A stretch of DNA of 64,000 nucleotides, from the NCBI GenBank assembly GCA_017694295.1, contig JADINA010000019.1:62001-126000 (forward strand), read 5' to 3'. How positions within the stretch are numbered: the first letter of the stretch is position 1; each line of letters opens with the position of its first letter. The notes under the pieces were generated by a model. That model worked only from the letters and a program-made list of their open reading frames with translations, searched no databases and was not told the origin of the DNA. The translations under genes were made by a program, and so were the position numbers. This document shows positions 50,293 through 58,544 of this stretch, piece by piece. The stretch comes from Candidatus Alloenteromonas pullistercoris (GTDB lineage: Bacteria; Bacillota_I; Bacilli_A; RFN20; CAG-826).

Positions 50293-52149
50293 ATGGGAAA
50301 AACGAAGATAGCGCTTTTGGCCGCGGTTTTGCTTTTGCCGTTAGCTGGCTGCGATGGGGGCGGGGGAAGCCAAGTGTCCTCCTCCGCACCCGATTCCTCC
50401 AAGGATGGGGGCAGTTCCTCTTCCTCTTTGCCTAGCGGCGAGCATATCCATGAATATGGAGAATGGGAAGTAGTGGAGGAAGCGACTTGCCTAGAGGAAG
50501 GGCTAAAGGAAAGGGTTTGCCCCTGCGGCGACAAACAAGAGGAAGCTATCCCCGCGCTTGGCCACGAGATGGCCCTATTCAAAGGCACCCCGGCCACTTG
50601 CTTAGCCGACGGGAAGCGCGACTATTACCAATGCGGTCGCTGCGAGCTTTATTTCCTTGACGAAGAAGGGAAGGAGCAAATCGAAGGGCCCGAGGACGAA
50701 AGGCTATTCATCGCCAAAGGGGCCCATGCGATCGAAAACCCGACCATCGATTACTATACCCACGGTGGCGCCTGCTCCACCTGCGGCGAGGAGATATCCG
50801 GACACCATGTCTTCAATACCGGCAACACCTGCTCCGAATGCGGCTATTCGATAGAAGCCACCGCCATAGAGGACATCGAAGGCATCGACTTCACCGTCTA
50901 TGCCGAGGGGACGGCCTATGCCAACATCGATTTGTCCCTTTTCCAGGAAGAGGAGCTCATCCTCCCTTACCATTGCTACATGGGCAAATACGAAGGCTGG
51001 GTTAAAAAGGCCATCTTCACTAACGCCGACAAGGCCAAAACCAAGAGGATCGTCTTCCCGGATGGCATGCAGACATTCGACGGCACCGCCGGGATGGTAA
51101 GCCTAGAGGAAGTCAGCTTCGGCGGAAACGTCGTCAACATCGGCGGGGCCCTCTGCGATACCTTTGAGGGCTGCCCCAACTTAAAAAGCATCGACCTAAG
51201 ATATGCCGATAAGCTAAAGTACATCGGCGAATCCGCCTTCAAAGACACGGCGTTGACTAGCATCGAGATCCCCGCAAGCGTCACCACAATCGGCGAAGAC
51301 GCCTTCTATGGCTGCGAGAAGCTAGCCAATGTCGCGTTCAAGGGGAACGGCATAAAAAAGCTTTCCGACCGCTGCTTCGCCTATTGCACCTCCTTAAAGG
51401 AGATAACCTTGCCTGAGGGCCTAACCTCCGCCTCTCCTTTCAGCGGCGATTACTCCCCCTTCTATGGCTGCAGCGCTCTTGAATCCATTTCCTTCCCTTC
51501 GAGCTTCGATTGCTCGGTTGAGCACGACAACCTGCTTTCTGGCTTAAAGGACCTTAAGCACCTTTACATCGATTCGCCCACCGTTGACCTCGAATTGGTC
51601 CATGACTGGTTCTACGATTCCTTCAATGCCTACAAAGACGATTACTTCGTCTCCTCGCCGCTTACGATCCACATCGGGAAAAACGTCAAGACGATGGAAA
51701 ACTACTTCCTCGACGAGAACTACGTCCTCGACTACGAGGAGGGGGCTGAGCTTGAGGAGGTAAGCGGGTTGGCCCAGTATTGGAACAAGATAAGCCTATT
51801 CCAAAACCCGAATCAGGAATCCTATGAGATACATTTCCCCGACAAGGCCAAGCTAGTTAAGGCCGAGGCAGTGAAAATCGGTTTCCCGCCCAAATACCAA
51901 GATCCCTTCATCCCCGAAATAAACATCTACATCCCCTCTGGCGTGGAAACGCTAGAAAGCCAGGCGATCTACTTAGACATCGTCCAAGACGAGGTCATGG
52001 ACCAAAACGTCTATGTCAATATTTATCTAGAAGAAAGCGAAGCCCCCGCTTCCTGGCCAAGCGACTGGTATTACGTTAACAAAGGGACCGACCACGAATT
52101 CACCTACGACAAGACGCTTATCCGGGTTTATACCGGGCAAGCGATGTGA
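50293..52149 (+). CDS. BspA-like leucine-rich-repeat lipoprotein
   Basis: 618 residues. Lipobox LAGC (Cys 20), then a Gly/Ser linker, then two Cys/His-containing modules (GEWEVVEEATCLEEGLKERVCPCG and the GACSTCGEE..CSECGYS pair) often found before LRR_5 domains in gut Bacillota. From about residue 260 come LRR_5 repeats (ESAFKDTALTSIEIPASVTTIGEDAFYGC, LKEITLPEGL). These surface proteins commonly mediate adhesion or binding to host material. Strong AAGGAGG ribosome site seven bases from the ATG. Confidence 0.88.
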   Translation: MGKTKIALLAAVLLLPLAGCDGGGGSQVSSSAPDSSKDGGSSSSSLPSGEHIHEYGEWEVVEEATCLEEGLKERVCPCGDKQEEAIPALGHEMALFKGTPATCLADGKRDYYQCGRCELYFLDEEGKEQIEGPEDERLFIAKGAHAIENPTIDYYTHGGACSTCGEEISGHHVFNTGNTCSECGYSIEATAIEDIEGIDFTVYAEGTAYANIDLSLFQEEELILPYHCYMGKYEGWVKKAIFTNADKAKTKRIVFPDGMQTFDGTAGMVSLEEVSFGGNVVNIGGALCDTFEGCPNLKSIDLRYADKLKYIGESAFKDTALTSIEIPASVTTIGEDAFYGCEKLANVAFKGNGIKKLSDRCFAYCTSLKEITLPEGLTSASPFSGDYSPFYGCSALESISFPSSFDCSVEHDNLLSGLKDLKHLYIDSPTVDLELVHDWFYDSFNAYKDDYFVSSPLTIHIGKNVKTMENYFLDENYVLDYEEGAELEEVSGLAQYWNKISLFQNPNQESYEIHFPDKAKLVKAEAVKIGFPPKYQDPFIPEINIYIPSGVETLESQAIYLDIVQDEVMDQNVYVNIYLEESEAPASWPSDWYYVNKGTDHEFTYDKTLIRVYTGQAM

Positions 52150-52162
52150 CCGCCGATATCCT

Positions 52163-52822
52163 TTAAGCGCCATCCCCTTCTTTAAACGCCTTCCTGTAGG
52201 CCGCGGCGTTTTCCACAAAGTGGAATGCGTCGTTGATTATGTAGGTGTAATCGAGGTAGCTTTTGGCGCGGCGGTAGCGGCTTTCCCCGTATTCGGCCAT
52301 CTCGGCGACGCGGAGGTTGTCTTCCAAATCGAGCAGCTTCACCAAAGCAGAGGTGGGGTTGCCTAAGCAAATCGCGATGTATGCTTGGTAACTGACCGCC
52401 TTATCGTGGGTGATGCGCCGCAACGCGTCTTGCATATACAGGCGAAAGTGAACCCCGAAACCGCATTCGCCGTATATGTCCTTTATGTCGTCGATGGTCA
52501 ATTCGCTATCCTCGATGACGTCGTGGAGCAGGCATACCTCCTGCACTCCCTCAAAGGGGATATGATGGGTTTCCAAAAGCTCTTTATCCAGGCAAAAGGG
52601 GTCATCTGGTTTTATGCCGACCAGCCTCCGGTAGTTTTCAAGCACCCTAAACGGGTGGTTGGAGTAATTCTCCCCGTTTTCCCTTTTTTGGCCGCGGTGG
52701 GCGTAAGAGCATATTTCCATCGCGAGGTAGACGGAATGGCGGTCAAGCTCATCCACCTCTTTTTCCCCCATTCCCATTTCGGCCATCATGTAATCGTGGA
52801 TCTGCTTCAGTTTGGCGTTCAT
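52163..52822 (-). CDS. HD-domain phosphohydrolase (RelA/SpoT HD-like)
   Basis: 219 residues from ATG 52822, which follows GGAAGG; the ORF-track start 19 codons earlier lacks a ribosome site. AHRGQKRENGENYSNHPFRV contributes the first His residues and CLLHDVIEDSELTIDDI the HD pair of the metal site, as in SpoT-type hydrolases and related guanosine polyphosphate 3'-pyrophosphohydrolases. No synthetase domain is present, so it would only hydrolyse. Actual substrate is unknown. Confidence 0.8.
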   Translation of the reverse strand: MNAKLKQIHDYMMAEMGMGEKEVDELDRHSVYLAMEICSYAHRGQKRENGENYSNHPFRVLENYRRLVGIKPDDPFCLDKELLETHHIPFEGVQEVCLLHDVIEDSELTIDDIKDIYGECGFGVHFRLYMQDALRRITHDKAVSYQAYIAICLGNPTSALVKLLDLEDNLRVAEMAEYGESRYRRAKSYLDYTYIINDAFHFVENAAAYRKAFKEGDGA

Positions 52823-52897
52823 GCTTTTACCTTCCTTTTCCTTCGGTATTCTAGTGGTTAAAAATGGGGAAAAGGTCAAACGCGATTTGACAATTGG

Positions 52898-53290
52898 CTA
52901 AATAAGCAATGAATCGCCGTATCCGTTTGCCTCCAGAAGCGCGTTTACCTCGGATAAGGCATATATTTTGTTTTCGATGGCGTAGCGGATTATCAAAGCG
53001 AACCTATTTGACGAAGTGAGGGTGTATCCGGCCTTTTTTAGAAGGTATTTGCATTCGCGGTTGCTCGTTTTTAGCGACAACGCGATCTTCAAGCAGGCGT
53101 TTAGGGATGGATGGGACTTCCCTGAGACGATTGAGGACCACAGTTGCCTTGATATGTTGGCTTTGCCGTAGACCTCGGCGGGGTTTTCAATGCCGCGTTT
53201 GTCCATCAGCCAATAAAGGTATTCGGCGAAAGACGAGGATTTCTCCTTATTGCCCTGGTGCCTTTTGATGTATTCATGAAGCGTTTCCAT
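52898..53290 (-). CDS. Helix-turn-helix protein (XRE-like)
   Basis: 130 residues. The middle (VYGKANISRQLWSSIVSGKSHPSLNACLKIALSLKTS) has the five-helix XRE arrangement, followed by LLKKAGYTLTSSNRFALIIRYAIENKIYALSEVNALLEANG, a helical extension common to this group. It probably binds DNA as a regulator; it is not paired with a visible toxin gene. Flanking 53291-53595 shows nothing convincing. Confidence 0.7.
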   Translation of the reverse strand: METLHEYIKRHQGNKEKSSSFAEYLYWLMDKRGIENPAEVYGKANISRQLWSSIVSGKSHPSLNACLKIALSLKTSNRECKYLLKKAGYTLTSSNRFALIIRYAIENKIYALSEVNALLEANGYGDSLLI

Positions 53291-53595
53291 TTCGCTTATA
53301 TCTTACAGCAATCTTCCTTATGTTGGCGATTTGGCGGATGGGCTTATCGTTTGTACGACATAACTCCGCGGTAGCGAAAAGCGTTCCTGTCCACCGCATT
53401 TTTATATCGAAGATATATGGTTTATTTGCCCTTAAGCGTGTCCGAAAACCCTTGATAACGCCTATTGAGCCATCGATAATACCCTCGTATCCATAGAGAG
53501 AGCAGCGAGGGACAAGCCCATTGACCTGCCGGCAACCTACCCCAAACATGGGGCAAGGTGCCAAAGCTTGAACGATGGGAGAAAAACGACAATTC

Positions 53596-53625
53596 GGCTC
53601 CCTTCGTCGCGATGGGAGCCTTTCT
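53596..53625 (+). terminator. Terminator/attenuator-like hairpin
   Basis: GGCTCCC / GGGAGCC stem and TTTCTTCTC tail, 40 bases upstream of the small gene at 53661. It may end a transcript from upstream or attenuate the small gene. Confidence 0.6.
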
Positions 53626-53660
53626 TCTCTCCTTATGGCCGAGCTGAAAGGAGAACAAAC

Positions 53661-53978
53661 ATGAACAAAACATTCGAAGAGCAGCTAAGCGAAGCGGAAA
53701 CCAAGGCCAGGGAAAAAGGAGGGATCGTGGCGCTTTTCCAAAACGACGCAGGCGACCAACCCGCCTTCGTCGCCCTCGTCCTCGGAGACAGAAAGGGAAT
53801 CGAGGCCATAATCGGGGAAAGCGATGGCCAAGCGATATCCATTCGGCTGCGTGAGGTGTGGTATTGGCTTTTGCTTGGCGAAGAGGGCTTCCTCCTCTTC
53901 AGGAATGGCGAGCGCGGACCGGAGAACGCCAATTTGGACGACCTGAATGCCGTCAGGTACCTCTCGACCTTGATTTGA
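53661..53978 (+). CDS. Small hypothetical protein
   Basis: 105 residues from ATG 53661, with GAAAGGAG at a good distance; the longer ORF-track entry runs through the hairpin. Acidic and cytosolic, with a Trp-rich middle (REVWYWLLLGEEGFLLFRNG). I do not recognise it. Confidence 0.6.
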   Translation: MNKTFEEQLSEAETKAREKGGIVALFQNDAGDQPAFVALVLGDRKGIEAIIGESDGQAISIRLREVWYWLLLGEEGFLLFRNGERGPENANLDDLNAVRYLSTLI

Positions 53979-53989
53979 CCCGCCCCAAT

Positions 53990-54440
53990 CAGCCATCGAG
54001 TTCTGCCATTATCACATTATTTTTCCCATTTGGCTTTATCTTAACCGCGTACTGCCCCCAATTGTGATTTGGCCGCGGGGCGCACTTCCGCCTCTCCTTG
54101 GTCTCGGGGTTCGCCTTCAATGGGCTCGCGCTGCCCAAGTTCGCGTGCCTGAGGTATGCCGGCCCGGCCTTCGCGTAGGCCTTCCCGATCCCGTTTGTGG
54201 GGTTCGTAAGGGTTTTCTAGGAAAGGGTCGGTCGAAAATGTAGGCACCCCTCTTTTGAGGTAAATCTTCGCGAGATCGTCTCCCTTTGGCTTCCGGCGAT
54301 GTGTTTCCAGAGCGCGCCCATATTGAATGTCATCCATTTCTTTAGTAGGGAAACGGAGACGTTTTGCTTTACGGTCGGGTTATTCCAGGACTTATTGCAG
54401 TTTTCGGCGAGGAAGTTGACTTAAGTTCTGGAATTCTCAG
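53990..54440 (-). mobile_element. Internally deleted IS30-like element
   Basis: The right 165 bases (54275-54440) match 57995-58160, ending in the same terminal GACTTAAGTT..GGAATTCTCAG. The left 110 bases match the relic at 20549. Both ends therefore come from one element with most of the transposase lost. It interrupts the 5' side of the hsdR remnant. Confidence 0.65.
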
Positions 54441-54444
54441 TTGA

Positions 54445-54730
54445 TAAAGAAAACTTGGTCGAGTCCAAATTGGGAATCTATGATCTTTTAAAATCCGATA
54501 AGAAATTAACCAACGAGGAAGAGAAAACGATTAAATTAGCCGCGAAAATCTCTACTTAAAAATTAAGGAAAACAATGAGAGACTATTGGCGATGGACTGG
54601 TACAAGGACGAGCAACCTATGATAAGTGTCAGAATTGCCATTGAAGAAGAATTAGATAGAGACTTATCTTTTTACTCGTCGGCAAAACTGTCCAGGTCAT
54701 TCAGAATTTTATTAATGGAGGCTAACTATG
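54445..54730 (+). pseudogene. Type I restriction enzyme HsdR, C-terminal fragment
   Basis: DKENLVESKLGIYDLLKSDKK, then after a one-base frameshift near 54550 NLYLKIKENNERLLAMDWYKDEQPM and VRIAIEEELDRDL. The DWYKDEQPM block is typical of the HsdR C-terminal helical domain. Everything 5' is replaced by the IS30-like remnant. Composition is AT-rich. Confidence 0.75.
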
Positions 54731-55405
54731 ATAGATACGATTCGTCTCGACAAAACAAGAACAATAGAAATTAATAAGCCAAACACTTGCCCTCACTGTG
54801 ATAAAGGCATGGCTCCTGTTGTAGTTGGGTGCATTCGTTTTGAGTCGTTTCAGCAACCATTTATTTACGTTTGTTTTGAATGTTCAATTTGTGAGCAAGT
54901 GTTTTTTGCTAAATATAGCATTCCTACATATGATGAATTTACGTATTCATACGAGGAAAATGTCATTGGTTATTGCGAACTTTTAGGCGGTCACGGCTTA
55001 ACCAGAGAATTCCCAAAAGAAATTAATGATGTTAGCCCTAATTTTGTTTCTTTATACAATGACGCTTATAAAGCTGAGCAACATGGTCTTCAAGCAATTG
55101 TTGGAATTAGCTATAGACTAGCGTTTGAATACCTGATTAAAGATTATTGCATTAAAAACAATGATGACAAAAAAGATGAAATTTTAAAGAAAAGTTTGTC
55201 GCAATGTATCAATGAATATTTAGATGTTGATATTAAAGATATCGCCAAAAGGGCAGCGTGGTTGGGAAACGATTATGCTCACTACGAATCTAAACACCTA
55301 GAGATGAATGTAAACGATTTGAAAAGCGTTATAGATATTTGTGTCACAAAAATTGAAGCTAAAATCAAAGAAAACAACTACATAAAAAATATCAAAAAAG
55401 TGTAA
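54728..55405 (+). CDS. DUF4145 domain protein
   Basis: 225 residues with an ATGGAGG ribosome site. The N-terminus has a zinc-ribbon-like CPHCDKG and FECSICEQVF, and the C-terminal part (AYKAEQHGLQAIVGISYRLAFEYLIKDYC, RAAWLGNDYAHYESKH) is the DUF4145 helical region. Such genes are frequent neighbours of type I restriction genes, as here. AT-rich and foreign-looking; function unknown. Confidence 0.75.
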   Translation: MIDTIRLDKTRTIEINKPNTCPHCDKGMAPVVVGCIRFESFQQPFIYVCFECSICEQVFFAKYSIPTYDEFTYSYEENVIGYCELLGGHGLTREFPKEINDVSPNFVSLYNDAYKAEQHGLQAIVGISYRLAFEYLIKDYCIKNNDDKKDEILKKSLSQCINEYLDVDIKDIAKRAAWLGNDYAHYESKHLEMNVNDLKSVIDICVTKIEAKIKENNYIKNIKKV

Positions 55406-55417
55406 GGACAAATAACT

Positions 55418-56091
55418 ATGGGAACTAAGTCACAAGGCGTAATCTACATTCTTACCAACCCATCCTTTCCTGATTACGTAAAAATCGGATATGCGGATGA
55501 TGTTCAAAAACGTTTAAAAGAGCATAATAGAAGCGAGTGTATTCCATTTGCCTTTAGACTTTACGCTTACTATGAAGTTCCTAGAAGACTAACTGATATG
55601 AAACTTCATCAAATGATTGATAGACTTAATCCTAACTTAAGATCCATTGAGGAGTTTGATGGCAAGACTAGAAGAAGAGAGTTTTACAACATGTCTGCAG
55701 CTGATGCATATTCTATTTGAGAAACTATCGCTCAAATCAATGGATTAGAAGAGAATCTGCATTTGGTTAAACCTTCTGAAAAAGAAATGGAAGAGGAAGA
55801 AACTGCCGAAGAAAACAGAATCCTGGCAACAAATAGGCATCATTTTAAGAATATTGACTTCACGAGTAGTTTAACTGGTCATACTTACAAGTCTTCTACA
55901 AACGAAAAAGGACTCTATCAATTTTTGATGTGACGATAGGTGAAGAAGTGCCGAATAACGCTAATCCATCTAAAAGAGAAATAGTAAGAGTTGCACTCAG
56001 TGATTTAACAAAAAATGATGAAGACGGAACCCTTTACCAATTGATGCATAGGTTAGAAAAACTGATAGCAGTTAATAAGTTTCTAACATAG
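55418..56091 (+). pseudogene. GIY-YIG (T5orf172-like) nuclease gene, broken
   Basis: The first 100 codons are a GIY-YIG domain (GVIYILTNPSFPDYVKIGYADDVQKRLKEHNRS). A TGA at 55718-55720 interrupts it, but the same frame continues ETIAQINGLEENLHLVKP, and after a second shift near 55920 DVTIGEEVPNNANP runs to a TAG at 56091 (VNKFLT). Two lesions indicate a pseudogene, though the N-terminal domain could still be expressed. Confidence 0.75.
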
Positions 56092-56117
56092 AATTTATAT
56101 ATAAGGAGGTTTGGTTA

Positions 56118-56441
56118 GTGACTAAACGTAATGATGATTTTTTCAAATCCAAGAAACCTTGGTCTGAAACGAAAGATGCTCTTTTAGGTTGCTATTTAAA
56201 ACCATATTTTGAAAAGATTAAAACATTGAAAACACCTATTTGTTATATAGATGGTTTTGCTGGAAAAGGGAAATTTGATGATGGTAAAGATGGTTCGCCA
56301 AGAATTGCCCTTCAAGTTATTAGGGAGTCCATCGTAGGGTCTAATCCTTTCTCAAAACCAATAGTTAATTTTTACTTCGTTGATTTAAATTACGAAGACG
56401 AATTAAAGAAAAATCTTGAGAGTGTGCGGAATCTTGTGTAA
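56118..56441 (+). pseudogene. tcmP: Three-Cys-motif partner protein TcmP, truncated by IS256
   Basis: 107 codons with the TcmP N-terminal pattern: PWSETKDALLGCYLKPYF, then TPICYIDGFAGKGKFDDGKDGSPRIALQV. The reading frame enters the IS256 inverted repeat at 56430 and stops. Full-length TcmP is over twice as long and no remainder lies beyond the IS. TcmP accompanies radical-SAM-like three-Cys genes in defence islands. Confidence 0.8.
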
Positions 56442-57775
56442 ACGATTCCCGTAAGACGTTCGAATTCTAATCACTTCGACTCATAATAGGCAACAATTTC
56501 CCTCCAACACCTCACCTTCCTTTTCCCTATCCCCTCGTTGTAGTGGAGGAACATCGAGACCAGCCTCTTCTCCAACGCCTCCTCGGTGACGAACTGTATC
56601 TGCTTCTTGATCATCCTCTTAATCTGCTTGTTGAAGGACTCGATCCGGTTGTTCGTGTAGACGAGCGCGCGCAGTTCCCTAGGGAACTCATAGAAGGTGA
56701 GCATGTGCTCCGTCCTCTCCGACCATATCTCGAGCTTGGGGTATTTCCCCTTCCATGCGGCGACGAAGTCGTCCAGGGCCTTCTTCCCCGATTCGGCGTC
56801 CTCTTGCCTGGCTATCGACATGAAGGCGTCGGCGACCTCCCGCCTGTCGGCAACCCTGACCTTGGAGCATGCGTTCCGGAGGAGGTGGACGAAGCACCTC
56901 TGCCTTTTCGCCTTCGGATACGACGAGGATATCGCCTCGTCGATGCCCTGGAGGCCGTCCGTAACGGCCACCTCCACCTCCTCGAGCCCCCTCGATTTGA
57001 AGTCGGCGAGCAGCTCGCCGTAGGCCTCGGCCGATTCCTGCGGCGTTATGGAATAGCCCACCACGATCGGCTCGCCGACGTCGGTTACGCCGAGGGCTAT
57101 GTTCACGGCCTCCTTCGCGACCGTGTCGCGCCTAAGGGGCACGTAGGTGGAATCCAGGAACATGGCGAACAGCCGCCTTGGGAGGGGCCTCTTCGAGAAG
57201 CCCCTGACGTCCTCCATGACCGCGTCGGTGATCGACGAAATGGTCGATTTGGAGCAATGGGCCTCGTATATCGAGCCTATGGCGAGCCTCATCTCCTCGT
57301 CGGTCATGCCGGAGGAGTAGAGCTTAAGGACCGTCGACGTTATCAGGTCGGTCCTCCGTTGGTACCTTGGGATGGCGATGGGCTTGTATTCGCCGTTCCT
57401 GTCCCTTGGCACCTCCACCGAGATCGGCCCGAACGACGTCTGCAGGGTCCTCTCGTACGTCCCGTTCCTCGAGTCTCCGGAGTTCTTCCCGGAGGGGTCG
57501 TATTTGCCGTAGCCGAGGGTCGCCCCTATCTCAGACCTCAGCAGCGATTCGACCGTCTGCTTCGCCACGATGAGCACGGCCTTCCTCATCGCCGCCTCGA
57601 GGCTTTCGCCTTTTGCTATCGCTTCCTTGATTAATTCGCTAAAATTATCCACGCAGGACTCCTTTCGATTGTGGCAAACAAATCTTACTAGGAATCCTGC
57701 CTTTTTCGTAGGCCGTCGCCGACCCCTAGGGGTCTGAGGAGGGAATGACTCCTCCGTCGTCATTTACACAAGATT
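56430..57775 (-). mobile_element. IS256-family insertion sequence
   Basis: About 1.35 kb bounded by AATCTTGTGTAAACGA (left) and the inverted AATCTTGTGTAAATGA (right). It carries one transposase gene on the minus strand. No clear 8-9 bp target duplication is visible, so flanks may have been rearranged after insertion. Confidence 0.85.
56471..57652 (-). CDS. IS256 family transposase (Transposase_mut)
   Basis: About 393 residues from the VDNFSELIKEAIAKGES region; the ORF-track start at 57763 reads back into the IS end and adds doubtful residues. The DDE catalytic domain is clear: LDSTYVPLRRD (first Asp), VAVTDGLQGIDEAI (second Asp), RCFVHLLRNACSKV and NRIESFNKQIKR (Glu). It mediates copy-out/paste-in transposition of its element. 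The frame appears intact, so the copy may be active. Confidence 0.92.
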   Translation of the reverse strand: MDNFSELIKEAIAKGESLEAAMRKAVLIVAKQTVESLLRSEIGATLGYGKYDPSGKNSGDSRNGTYERTLQTSFGPISVEVPRDRNGEYKPIAIPRYQRRTDLITSTVLKLYSSGMTDEEMRLAIGSIYEAHCSKSTISSITDAVMEDVRGFSKRPLPRRLFAMFLDSTYVPLRRDTVAKEAVNIALGVTDVGEPIVVGYSITPQESAEAYGELLADFKSRGLEEVEVAVTDGLQGIDEAISSSYPKAKRQRCFVHLLRNACSKVRVADRREVADAFMSIARQEDAESGKKALDDFVAAWKGKYPKLEIWSERTEHMLTFYEFPRELRALVYTNNRIESFNKQIKRMIKKQIQFVTEEALEKRLVSMFLHYNEGIGKRKVRCWREIVAYYESK

Positions 57776-57779
57776 TCGG

Positions 57780-58160
57780 TTACTCCCACGCTTTTTGCCT
57801 TTTTGGTATTAAAGTCAATTGGTTTTTTAGCTTGCGAGCGAAGGCAAAACGTCGGGCGTCAATAGGGCATTCCCCATCGCCCAGCTTCGTCTTGGACCGG
57901 TTCCTCCTGATCTCCCTGGAGAGGGCGGTCGGGTGCAGCCCGAGGGCCTTGGCGATCTCCTTGAGCCTGTTGCCGTGGGAGAGCATCCGCGAGATCGTGT
58001 TCCTTTGGGTTTTCGCCGATGCGTTTCCAGTGCGCTACCATATTGTATGTCCTCCATTTCTTTGCTTGGGAAACGGAGGCGTTTTACTTCATGTTCGAGA
58101 TATTCCAGGACTTATTGCAGTTTCCTGTTGGGAAGTTGACTTAAGTTTTGGAATTCTCAG
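57780..58160 (-). mobile_element. IS30-like element remnant (5' end)
   Basis: On the minus strand a frame reads NTISRMLSHGNRLKEIAKALGLHPTALSREIRRNRSKTK, the N-terminal helix-turn-helix of IS30-type transposases. The 165-base right end is shared with 54275-54440. The rest of the transposase is cut off next to IS256. Confidence 0.7.
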
Positions 58161-58217
58161 TCTAATATCTCTTTCCAAAGGAATGGAGATTTTGTGGTAA
58201 AGTAATCAAGTTCTGTT

Positions 58218-58544
58218 ATGGATAAGCTCGATAACCTCAATCAAGAAATAAAAGCCTTCGTTGACGAACGGGATTGGAATAAGTTCCATAGTCCCGCCAA
58301 TCTTGCGAAATCAATTTCCATCGAAGCCAACGAATTGCTCGAATGCTTCCAATGGGACGAGGATCATTACGATTTGGATGATGTTAAGGATGAGCTGGCC
58401 GATGTCATCAATTATTGCATTCAAATGGGGCAAGTCCTAAATCTGGATTTATACGATATCGTTCTGGATAAACTTGAGAAAACCAAGAAGAAGTATCCGG
58501 TCGAGAAATGCAAATCCATCGCCACCAAATACAATAAACTATGA
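58218..58544 (+). CDS. MazG-like nucleotide pyrophosphohydrolase
   Basis: 108 residues of the short all-alpha NTP-PPase type: SIEANELLECFQW contributes ExxE and DDVKDELADVINYCIQMG the ExxD metal ligands. Such enzymes cleave (d)NTPs to monophosphates, often as house-cleaning or defence activity. It overlaps the DUF2075 gene by four bases (ATGA), a pairing that recurs in Bacillota. Composition is core-like, unlike the island just upstream. Confidence 0.88.
   Translation: MDKLDNLNQEIKAFVDERDWNKFHSPANLAKSISIEANELLECFQWDEDHYDLDDVKDELADVINYCIQMGQVLNLDLYDIVLDKLEKTKKKYPVEKCKSIATKYNKL

Noticed and set aside
53274-53564. 96-residue minus-strand ORF upstream of the HTH gene
   Set aside because: No ribosome site, odd composition, and no similarity to a known family.
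15815-55720. TGA read as tryptophan (genetic code 4)
   Set aside because: Two broken genes have TGA in an otherwise open frame, one at a conserved Trp (terminase YDP-W-N). But the same genes use TGG for their other Trp residues, and intact genes such as phoU and pstB neighbours end in TGA or use it as stop normally, so these are nonsense mutations.
56543-57634. 363-residue plus-strand ORF
   Set aside because: It is the antisense shadow of the IS256 transposase, with His/Arg/Gly/Pro-biased composition.
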